A stretch of 64,000 nucleotides of DNA from the NCBI RefSeq assembly GCF_001667265.1, contig NZ_LZHW01000010.1:52177-116176 (forward strand), given 5' to 3'. The DNA is from Mycobacterium sp. ACS4331 (lineage in GTDB: Bacteria > Actinomycetota > Actinomycetes > Mycobacteriales > Mycobacteriaceae). Positions 55,706-64,000 of the stretch are shown here, in pieces. Numbering within the stretch: the stretch's first letter is position 1; each line of letters opens with the position of its first letter. The notes beneath the pieces are model-generated. The model saw nothing but the letters and a program-made list of their open reading frames with translations. It was not told the DNA's origin and made no database searches. The position numbers were made by a program, and so were the translations under genes.

Positions 55706-56098
55706 CTACTGCGCGGGACCCCCGCCATGGAAAACGGCTTCGACATTGTTGCCGTCGGGATCGCGCACGAACGCCCCGTAGTAGTTCGGGTGGTATTCGG
55801 GCCACAGACGCGGTTCATGCAGCGGTTCGGCCCCGAGTGCGAGCGCGGTGCGGAAGAAGGTCTGCACGCTTTCGGGGCTGTCGGCGACGAACGCGATGTG
55901 CACCTCGCGATTGGACTGTCCCCTGGTCTCGCCCGCCGCGGCATCGGCGATCCAGAACGCGGGATGGCCGTCACGTCCGTAGCCGACGGCCACGCCGTGG
56001 TCAAGCTGGCGCGTGAAGCCCAGCACCCCCAGCACCTTGTCGTAGAACTCCTGCGACGCGGACCAGTCCGCACAGTTGATTCCCAGGTGATCGATCAT
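55706..56098 (-). CDS. VOC-family (glyoxalase/dioxygenase fold) protein
   Basis: This protein of 130 residues has two beta-alpha-beta-beta-beta modules: DHLGINCADWSASQEFYDKVLGVLGFTRQLDHGVAVGYG and REVHIAFVADSPESVQTFFRTALALGAEPLHEPRLWPEYHPNYYGAFVRDPDGNNVEAVFHG. The His near the N-terminus and the Glu in NVEAVFHG are the usual metal ligands. Substrate unknown; members include glyoxalases and resistance proteins. ATG 56098 puts the first strand at residue 2. It is divergent from the amidohydrolase, with only 22 nt between their starts. Confidence 0.88.
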   Translation of the reverse strand: MIDHLGINCADWSASQEFYDKVLGVLGFTRQLDHGVAVGYGRDGHPAFWIADAAAGETRGQSNREVHIAFVADSPESVQTFFRTALALGAEPLHEPRLWPEYHPNYYGAFVRDPDGNNVEAVFHGGGPAQ

Positions 56099-56120
56099 GT
56101 CGCCACCGTACATTCGACGT

Positions 56121-57842
56121 ATGACGTTCGATCTGATCATCCGAAACGGCACCATCGTCGACGGTGTCGGCAGTCCTCCGTTCGTCGGTGACGTTGCCGT
56201 TGCCGACGGCGTCATCGCCGCCGTCGGCACGGTCGATCAGGCAGGCGCCCGGGAGATCGACGCGACCGGTCTGCTGGTCACCCCCGGCTTCGTCGATCTG
56301 CACACGCATTACGACGGCCAGGCCATCTGGAGCGACCGGCTGACCCCGTCGTCGGCGCATGGCGTCACCACCGCGATCATGGGCAACTGCGGCGTCGGCT
56401 TCGCGCCGTGCCGCCCGTCCGACCACGACGTGCTCGTCGACGTGATGGCCGGCGTCGAGGACATCCCCGGTGTGGTGATGGTCGACGGCCTTCCGTGGAC
56501 GTGGGAGACCTTCCCCGAGTTCCTCGACGCCGTGGCGTCGCGGCAGCGGGACATCGATGTGGCAGCCCTCCTGCCGCACTCGCCGCTGCGGGTGTATGTC
56601 ATGGGCCAGCGCGGCGTCGACCGCGAACCCGCCACCCCTGAGGACCTTTCGCAGATGCGCAAGCTGGCCGCCGAGGCCGTCGAGGTCGGTGCGCTGGGCT
56701 TCGCGTCGTCGCGGTTCACGCTGCACAAGACCATCAGCGGCAAGCCGATCCCGAGTTACGACGCCGACCAGGCCGAGATCGAGGCGATCGCCCGCGGTGT
56801 CCGCGACGCCGGCGGCGGTCTGATCCAGTTCGTCCCCGACCTGGTGGCCGGCGACTACGAGCCGGTTCTGCAGACCGTCTTCGACGTCGCCACCGACGTC
56901 GGTCTGCCCGTCACGTTCACGCTGGCGATCGGCAACGCGGGCGAACCATACTTCCTCGACGCACTGACCATGGTCGAGAAGGCCAATGCAAACGGGGGTG
57001 ACATCACCGCCCAGATCTTCCCGCGCCCCATCGGCCTGGTGCTGGGTCTGGAGCTGTCGGGCAACCCCTTCGTGCTGTACCCGTCCTATCAGGAGATCGC
57101 GCACCTGCCGCTGGCCGAGCGGGTCGCCCAGATGCGCAGACCCGAAGTGCGCCAACGCATTCTGGCCGACTCCCCCGGCGCCGGCCATCCGCTGATGTTC
57201 GCCGCACAGTTGTGGGACTGGATGTTCCCGCTGGGCGAGCAGCCGAACTACGAACCCGACCCGGCCGACAGCATCGGGGCCCGCGCCCGCGCCCGCGGCG
57301 TCAGCCCGCTCGAGGAGGCCTACGACCGGGTCCTCGACGACGAGGGCCACGCCATGCTGCTGGTGACGCTGGCCAACTTCCGCGACGGCTCTCTGGACAC
57401 TGTGGCCGAACTGCTGCGCCGCGACGACGTCGTGCTGGGCCTGGGCGACGGCGGCGCGCACTACGGCATGATCTGCGACGCGTCGTTCCCGACGTATCTG
57501 CTGACCCACTGGGTGCGCGACCGCTCCCACGGCCGCATGTCGGTGGTCGACGCCGTCCGTGAACTCACCTCGGCGCCGGCCCGGGTGGCCGGGCTTGCCG
57601 ATCGCGGCCGAATCGCCGTCGGCTACAAGGCCGATCTCAACGTCATCGACGCCGAGGCCCTGCGCCTGCATCGCCCCGTGGTCGTCAGCGACCTGCCCGC
57701 CGGTGGACGCCGGCTGGATCAGACCGCCGACGGCTACGTCGCGACCGTCGTCTCGGGACAGGTGATCGCCGAGCACGGCGTGCCCACCGAGGCGCGCCCG
57801 GGCCGTCTGGTGCGGGGCAGGCAGCCCGCGCCGGCTGCGTGA
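56121..57842 (+). CDS. Amidohydrolase family protein (N-acyl-D-amino-acid deacylase type)
   Basis: This amidohydrolase has 573 residues. [33 protein letters not shown] is the N-terminal beta part, [19 protein letters not shown] holds metal His61 and His63, and [20 protein letters not shown] and [27 protein letters not shown] hold later metal-site segments. The C-terminal strand region [20 protein letters not shown] closes the fold. D-aminoacylases of this type remove acyl groups from D-amino acids; the substrate here is only inferred. It is followed after 31 nt by a PNPOx-like gene. Confidence 0.9.
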   Translation: MTFDLIIRNGTIVDGVGSPPFVGDVAVADGVIAAVGTVDQAGAREIDATGLLVTPGFVDLHTHYDGQAIWSDRLTPSSAHGVTTAIMGNCGVGFAPCRPSDHDVLVDVMAGVEDIPGVVMVDGLPWTWETFPEFLDAVASRQRDIDVAALLPHSPLRVYVMGQRGVDREPATPEDLSQMRKLAAEAVEVGALGFASSRFTLHKTISGKPIPSYDADQAEIEAIARGVRDAGGGLIQFVPDLVAGDYEPVLQTVFDVATDVGLPVTFTLAIGNAGEPYFLDALTMVEKANANGGDITAQIFPRPIGLVLGLELSGNPFVLYPSYQEIAHLPLAERVAQMRRPEVRQRILADSPGAGHPLMFAAQLWDWMFPLGEQPNYEPDPADSIGARARARGVSPLEEAYDRVLDDEGHAMLLVTLANFRDGSLDTVAELLRRDDVVLGLGDGGAHYGMICDASFPTYLLTHWVRDRSHGRMSVVDAVRELTSAPARVAGLADRGRIAVGYKADLNVIDAEALRLHRPVVVSDLPAGGRRLDQTADGYVATVVSGQVIAEHGVPTEARPGRLVRGRQPAPAA

Positions 57843-57873
57843 CCCCTTCACGGCGCAGACGTATCCTCGGCTC

Positions 57874-58248
57874 ATGAGCGTCAAGGTGGATGTGGACAAG
57901 CTGGCTGACACCCTGGCCGACTTTCCCTTCGGGTATCTGATCACCGTCGGTGACGACTTCCGCGCGCACACCGTGGCGGTCTCCCCCGTCCTGGTGGACG
58001 GGGCCCTCGACGTCGGGACGGTGGGCGACACCACCCGGCGCAACGCGGGGGCGCACACCGCCGTCACGGTGATCTGGCCACCCGCCGATGCCGGGGGCTA
58101 CTCGTTGATCGTCGACGGGCAGGCCGAGGTCTCCGACACGGGGTTGCGGGTCGTGCCGGCCCGCGCCGTGCTGCACCGCCGTGCCGCCCCGCAGTCGGCG
58201 GCCGCGGCCAAAGGGCACCTGCATGACTGCCTGCCCGTCAGGGACTGA
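57874..58248 (+). CDS. Pyridoxamine 5'-phosphate oxidase-fold (FMN-binding split barrel) protein
   Basis: This 124-residue protein reads [82 protein letters not shown]. This is a single split beta barrel, as in F420- or FMN-binding PNPOx-like proteins of mycobacteria. It is short of the residues needed to assign pyridoxamine oxidation. It follows the amidohydrolase in the same direction and precedes the transporter by 62 nt. Confidence 0.82.
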   Translation: MSVKVDVDKLADTLADFPFGYLITVGDDFRAHTVAVSPVLVDGALDVGTVGDTTRRNAGAHTAVTVIWPPADAGGYSLIVDGQAEVSDTGLRVVPARAVLHRRAAPQSAAAAKGHLHDCLPVRD

Positions 58249-58310
58249 GTTCGGATCACGCTGCGCGTAACCCTGGCGATGATGCGCGGAGTTCGGCTTA
58301 CTCGATCCAC

Positions 58311-59630
58311 GTGTCTGTAACCACGACCGCGGTCGAACCCGACCCCTCCGCCCCCGTCTCCGCTCAGGCCCGCACCGCGCTGTGGGCCAGCCTGGTCGGG
58401 ACGACCATCGAGTGGTACGACTTCTTCCTCTACGCCACGGCCGCGAGCCTGGTGTTCAACCACGCCTTCTTCCCGGATCAGTCGACGTTCGTCGGCACGA
58501 TGCTGTCGTTCGCGACGTTCGCGGTGGGCTTCGTGGTGCGCCCGATCGGCGGCTTCGTGTTCGGCCACATCGGCGACCGGATCGGCCGCAAGAAGACGCT
58601 GGCCATGACGATGCTGCTGATGGGCGGTGCGACGGCCCTGATGGGTGTGCTGCCGACCGCGGCGCAGATCGGCGTGCTGGCACCCATCCTGCTGCTGCTG
58701 TTGCGCATCGTGCAGGGCTTCGCCCTCGGCGGCGAATGGGCCGGTGCGGTGCTGCTGGCCGTCGAGCACGGTCCCGCGCGGCGTCGCGGCCTGTTCGGCA
58801 GCATCCCGCAGGTGGGGCTGGCACTCGGATTGGCTTTGGGCACCGGCGTTTTCGCCCTGCTGCAGATCGCCCTGCCCGACGACGCGTTCCTGACCTACGG
58901 ATGGCGGATCGCGTTCCTGTTCAGCATCGTGCTGGTGATCTTCGGCGTGGTGGTGCGGCTGAAGGCGACCGAGACGCCGTCCTTCGAGAAGGTGCGCGAC
59001 ACAGACGACCGGGCCGCCGTGCCTCTGCGTGAGGTGTTCCGGCCGCCGGCCCTGCGCTCCACGGTGCTCGGCATGCTGTCACGTTGGGGCGAGGGGGCGG
59101 CGTTCAACACCTGGGGCGTCTTCGCGATCGCCTACGCGACCAGCACGCTCAAGCTGGAGAAGGTCCCCGTCCTGATCGCCGTCACCGCCGCGGCCCTTCT
59201 GATGGCCGCGCTGCTGCCGGTGTCCGGTCTGCTGGCCGACAGGTTCAGCCCCAAGCGCGTCTACGTCGCGGGCATCGCGGCCTACGGGGTCGCGGTGTTC
59301 CCGGTGTTCGCGCTGTTCGGCACCAAGAACCTCTGGCTGTACGCGATCGGGATGCTGCTGGTCTTCGGCGTCATCCACGCGCTGTTCTACGGCGCCCAGG
59401 GCACGCTGTACGCGTCGCTGTTCCCGGCTCGTATCCGCTACACCGGGTTGTCGACGGTGTATCAGCTGTCGGGCGTGTTCGCCTCCGGGATCACGCCGAT
59501 GATCCTGACGGCACTGATCGCCGCGGGCGGCGGTGCACCGTGGATCGCGTGCGGCTACCTGGTGGCGACGGCCGTGATCAGTGTGGCCGCGACGTTGGCG
59601 CTGCGGCCCAGGCCCCTGGCCGAGCTGTAA
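58311..59630 (+). CDS. MFS transporter, metabolite:H+ symporter type
   Basis: This 439-residue protein has 12 hydrophobic helices. ATIEWYDFFLYATAASLVFN near the start (ASLVGTTIEWYDFFLY) is the MHS family signature. The loop 2-3 motif is FGHIGDRIGRKKTLAMTMLLMGGATALMG and the loop 8-9 repeat is GLLADRFSPKRVYVAGIAAYG. Relatives carry organic acids such as shikimate, alpha-ketoglutarate or proline/betaine with protons. The substrate is not predictable. GTG 58311 is used. It is convergent with groEL2 and lies 132 nt from its terminator. Confidence 0.93.
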   Translation: MSVTTTAVEPDPSAPVSAQARTALWASLVGTTIEWYDFFLYATAASLVFNHAFFPDQSTFVGTMLSFATFAVGFVVRPIGGFVFGHIGDRIGRKKTLAMTMLLMGGATALMGVLPTAAQIGVLAPILLLLLRIVQGFALGGEWAGAVLLAVEHGPARRRGLFGSIPQVGLALGLALGTGVFALLQIALPDDAFLTYGWRIAFLFSIVLVIFGVVVRLKATETPSFEKVRDTDDRAAVPLREVFRPPALRSTVLGMLSRWGEGAAFNTWGVFAIAYATSTLKLEKVPVLIAVTAAALLMAALLPVSGLLADRFSPKRVYVAGIAAYGVAVFPVFALFGTKNLWLYAIGMLLVFGVIHALFYGAQGTLYASLFPARIRYTGLSTVYQLSGVFASGITPMILTALIAAGGGAPWIACGYLVATAVISVAATLALRPRPLAEL

Positions 59631-59761
59631 TCAGACCGGGCAGGCGCCATGGCTGAAGTCCTGTGCGCTTTCGCAGGCCTTTCGACGAAGCCTGCCATTC
59701 CGCACAAAACGGGGCGATGGGAGCCCGCCAGCGGCCGCCGCCAAGCACCCAACCACAGAGA

Positions 59762-59794
59762 AAAGCCCCGGTGCGCCAAGCGCACCGGGGCTTT
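59762..59794 (-). terminator. Rho-independent terminator of groEL2
   Basis: A 14-bp perfect stem (59762-59775 with 59781-59794) has a five-base loop, beginning 18 nt after the groEL2 stop. On the minus strand it is followed by CTTTTC, a short U run, so it is a proper intrinsic terminator. Confidence 0.88.
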
Positions 59795-59812
59795 CCGCAA
59801 ATAGAGCTGGAC

Positions 59813-61578
<1,766 letters not shown>

Positions 61579-61586
61579 CTGCATTC

Positions 61587-61613
61587 TTAGCACTCGAACC
61601 CTGCGAGTGCAAG
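61587..61613 (-). promoter_or_regulatory. CIRCE operator 2 (HrcA site)
   Basis: TTAGCACTC and GAGTGCAAG around a 9-nt spacer form a second CIRCE element, eight nt from the first. Its left arm is the exact consensus. Tandem CIRCE sites are typical of mycobacterial groEL2. Confidence 0.93.
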
Positions 61614-62009
61614 GTTCTGCGCCGGGGGCGAAACGCGGCGAAAACACAGCCTTCCACGGCATCGCGACCACACCGGAGATCCCCGCCCGTTCGGTTCCCA
61701 CCGGGGTTTGCCACAGCCCCACAAAGCAACCCCGCCGAGGGCCACGCCGGAGCACCAGAACACGTTTCAAAGCCTCGGACACCACCATCCGCGGGACGAA
61801 TCGGCGCACGATTCAAGATTGGCCGATCTGCGCCAGGATCACCATCAAATCCCATGTCACGCATGATTTTGGCGGGATCGGCCCCCTTCCCCCTCCGCGC
61901 AGTGGAGGTAGTTTTTCGGCGATTCGACTTGTGATCTTGATCACGAATATTGTTAGCTTCCACACACTAAATGACGGATGCGTTACAAATCACAGCTAAG
62001 GGGGGATTG
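61614..62009. promoter_or_regulatory. Intergenic region between groEL2 and the PGRS-like gene
   Basis: About 400 nt with no convincing gene. The groEL2 promoter should lie around the CIRCE elements. Toward the right end a CRP-like palindrome (61930) and an AT-rich patch (61941-61990) precede a strong ribosome site AAGGGGGG at 61998-62005, which serves the gene at 62010. Confidence 0.6.
61930..61945 (+). promoter_or_regulatory. CRP-like binding site upstream of the PGRS-like gene
   Basis: TGTGATCTTGATCACG is an almost perfect match to the TGTGA-N6-TCACA half-site pattern of CRP proteins, differing only at the last base. It lies 65 nt before GTG 62010. Mycobacterial CRP (Rv3676-type) binds such sites. 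Confidence 0.55.
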
Positions 62010-63434
62010 GTGTCGAACAGGAACACTTCGGCTCACGGGCGCGGTCGTGTGCACTCGATGGTCGGAACGGGATTGGCGAGCGTGGCATTGGCGGGGGCGG
62101 GCGTGATGCTGCTCCTGGGTCCGGATTCTCCGACGATGTTGTCGGTGACGGCGGACGTCCGGCTGGTCAACACCGAGGGCACCGCCGACGGTGCTGGCTC
62201 CGACCCCGGCTCCGGGGGAGCCGGTGCGGCCGGCGGAGCCTCCGAGGACACCACCACCGCCGGGAAGCCACGCCGACCGGGGCTCTCGCTCGACTCGCCG
62301 CGCGTTGTGCGCGAGAAGGTCCAGGAGCGCCTGCGTGAGCGTGCCGCCGAAGTCAAGAAGACCCTCGACGACGCCGCCCGGCGCGCCGGAGTCAAGCCCA
62401 CCGACACCGATGATGACCGCGCCACGTCCGGCCCGCTGGGCCCCCTTTCGCTCCCGGAACTTCCGACGTTCGAGCGCGCGGGTGCGGCGAAGTCCGCCAC
62501 GACGGCGGAGCCGACGAGACGCCCCTGGCGCGCACCGGCTGACGTGCTGTCCCCTGCCGCCGCACCGAGCGGAATCAAAGAGGTGGCCGCAGATGTGGCC
62601 GCCGCGCTGTCCAAACCCTCACCGGTGGACACACCACACGACATCGGCACCGCCGCTGACGCGAGCCGGTCCGGACTGCCCGGGCCCGTCCTGAGGCAGA
62701 TCACCTCGTTGGACGCCCCTGAACCGGCATCGGCGCCGACGGCGCGAATCGTCGCCCCCATCAGCGGACTGCTCTCCGCAGTCACCCTCGGCACCACGCT
62801 GACCCCGCACGCGCCAACGGCGCCGGCGGATATGCCGGGCGTCTGGGCGCTGCTGGCCTGGGTCCGTCGTCAGTCGGCCTACATCGCCGACACCGACGAC
62901 GCCGCACCTGCGGCACTCAGCGTCCCCACGTCGCTGGCGGTTCCCACGGCCAGTTCAGCGCTGCTCGATCCCACCCAGATCGTCAACTGGCTGATCTACC
63001 AGCCGATTCATGCCATCGGGCAGCAGTTCTGGATCGTCAGCCCGATCGGCTCGGGCATCGCGGGCCTGATCAACACCATCTCCGGGCAGTACCTGATCGG
63101 CAATGGCGCCGACGGCACCATCGACAACCCCGACGGCGGCGACGGTGGCCGCTGGTTCGGCGACGGCGGCGACGGCTATGACGGTGTCGCCGCCGGAGTG
63201 GCCGGCGGCAACGGCGGTGATGCCGGCTGGATCGGTGACGGCGGCCTCGGCGGAGCCGGCTGGGCCGGCCTCAACGGCGGCAACGGCGGCAACGGCGGGT
63301 CCTTCATGGGCATCGGCGGCCGCGGCGGTGACGGCGGCGCGGCCGCCGATGGCCAGACCGCGGGCTCGGGCGGTCACGGCGGCAACGCCAGCGGTTGGTT
63401 CTTCAGCGTGGGCGGCGACGGCGGCCGCGGCGGC
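62010..63434 (+). CDS. PGRS-like glycine-rich exported protein (3' end replaced)
   Basis: The GTG at 62010 follows a strong AAGGGGGG. About 475 residues belong to this part. MVGTGLASVALAGAGVMLLLG near the start is a signal or membrane segment. A Pro/Ala/Thr-rich and charged linker follows, then a hydrophobic region SPIGSGIAGLINTISGQYLIGNGADG that leads into PGRS-type repeats: GDGGDGYDGVAAGVAGG, GGNGGDAGWIGDGG, LNGGNGGNGGS, GRGGDGGAAADG. No PE domain is present. Such proteins are cell-wall or secreted mycobacterial products. The frame does not end. It continues into sequence of another family (next entry), so the natural C-terminus is missing. Confidence 0.85.
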
Positions 63435-64000
63435 CTCTGCATCATGCTCTTTGCGGAGCGGCAGGGGAGCCCGGTCCTGCACAACCTGGGGGTGCCCGGG
63501 CCGTCCCTGGAGGGGAAGGAGGTCCGCTTTGGCCTCTGGCAGTCCGGCCTCTTCAGCATGGCGACCACGGCGACCTCAACCGGCGCCGTCAACAACATGC
63601 ACGACACCCTCACCCCGCTCGGCCTCTTCGTCACCCTGCTCAACATGATGCTGAACTCGATCTTTGGCGGCATCGGCGTTGGCCTGATGAACCTGGTGGC
63701 GATGGGGATGCTGACCGTCTTCCTGGTCGGGTTGATGGTCGGGCGGACCCCGGAGTTCCTGGGCAAGAAGTTAGAAGTACGGGAGATCTCGCTCCTGGCG
63801 CTGGTGGTCCTAGTTCATCCGGTGATCATCCTCCTGCCGACGGCGCTCGCCCTGGTGACGAAGGCCGGGACGGCGGGGCTCAGTCATACCGGCTTCCGCG
63901 GGATGACCCAGGCGCTCTACGAGTTCACCTCCGCGGCGGCGAACAACAGCTCCGCCATGGCGGGACTCTCCAGCAACACCCCCTTCTGGAACCTCCTCTG
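63435..64000 (+). CDS. kdpA: KdpA fragment joined in frame to the PGRS-like gene
   Basis: From 63435 the frame continues as 188 residues that match the C-terminal half of KdpA, the potassium channel-like subunit of the Kdp ATPase. Conserved blocks are LEGKEVRFGLWQSGLFSMATT, selectivity-filter loop three TTATSTGAVNNMHDTLTPLG, NSIFGGIGVGL, VGRTPEFLGKKLEVREI, and loop four FTSAAANNSSAMAGLSSNTPFWN. The first half of KdpA, with loops one and two, is absent, and the open frame runs off the right edge. Codon use changes (Leu mostly CTC/CTG but with TTA and CTA, also GTA), and the last PGRS residue is next to KdpA with no linker. Chimeric assembly is most likely. Confidence 0.93.

Noticed and set aside
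56001..58067. Very long minus-strand open frame opposite the amidohydrolase
   Set aside because: It is antisense to a clear enzyme gene, rich in Arg/His/Gln/Gly without any motif, and explained by high-GC third positions.

Overview
The window is a high-GC actinobacterial chromosome segment whose gene content and order match the Rv0440-Rv0505c part of the Mycobacterium tuberculosis genome, read in the opposite sense. It runs from serB1/hadD at the left to groEL2 at the right. The landmarks are mycobacterial: mycothiol synthesis (mshA), mycolic acid modification (hadD, umaA), heparin-binding haemagglutinin (hbhA), SenX3-RegX3, isocitrate lyase with RamB, the 33-residue ribosomal protein bS22 and a PGRS-type glycine-rich protein. 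cmaA2 and pcaA are missing from their M. tuberculosis positions and a single umaA-type gene remains. This points to a fast-growing Mycolicibacterium; I cannot name the species.

Layout. 1-10 kb: phosphatase, HadD dehydratase, acyltransferase, epimerase-like protein, bS22, a small HTH protein, proC, and an overlapping thioesterase/isomerase/membrane protein/ppx1 block. 10-20 kb: regX3-senX3, gpm1, ybjN-like gene, mshA, ROK regulator, SDR, L,D-transpeptidase, murB. 20-26 kb: two DUF2505 paralogues, a methyltransferase, a sodium symporter with a divergent MarR gene behind an AT-rich promoter region, repeated terminator hairpins, and an exported protein with a charged repeat tail. 26-36 kb: nitrilase-family hydrolase, LmeA-like lipoprotein-type membrane protein, arylsulfatase, deoC, hbhA with its HTH neighbour, DUF445 protein, TetR, PPK2. 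36-46 kb: umaA, fadB2, icl1, thioesterase, ramB, lpdC. 46-53 kb: DUF779, prolyl oligopeptidase, a DUF2563/large effector-like/small membrane protein trio, and a second PPK2. 53-61.6 kb: a carrier-protein-like gene with a fatty-acyl-AMP ligase, small enzymes, an MHS-type transporter, and groEL2 with two CIRCE operators.

The right end is anomalous. A PGRS-like gene beginning at 62010 runs in frame, at about 63434/63435, into an internal fragment of KdpA (potassium-transporting ATPase subunit A) whose codon use differs from everything else here. No kdpA 5' end precedes it. I read this as most likely an assembly or binning chimera inside a repetitive GGC-rich stretch, though a true fusion cannot be excluded from sequence alone.

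Themes. Several genes concern phosphate and polyphosphate (ppx1, two PPK2 enzymes, SenX3-RegX3), C2/fatty-acid carbon use (icl1, fadB2, ramB, lpdC) and the cell envelope (hadD, umaA, murB, LdtE, hbhA). The candidates for poorly described biology are the effector-like trio at 48864-51059 and the carrier protein at 53328, which has Trp where the phosphopantetheine serine should be.
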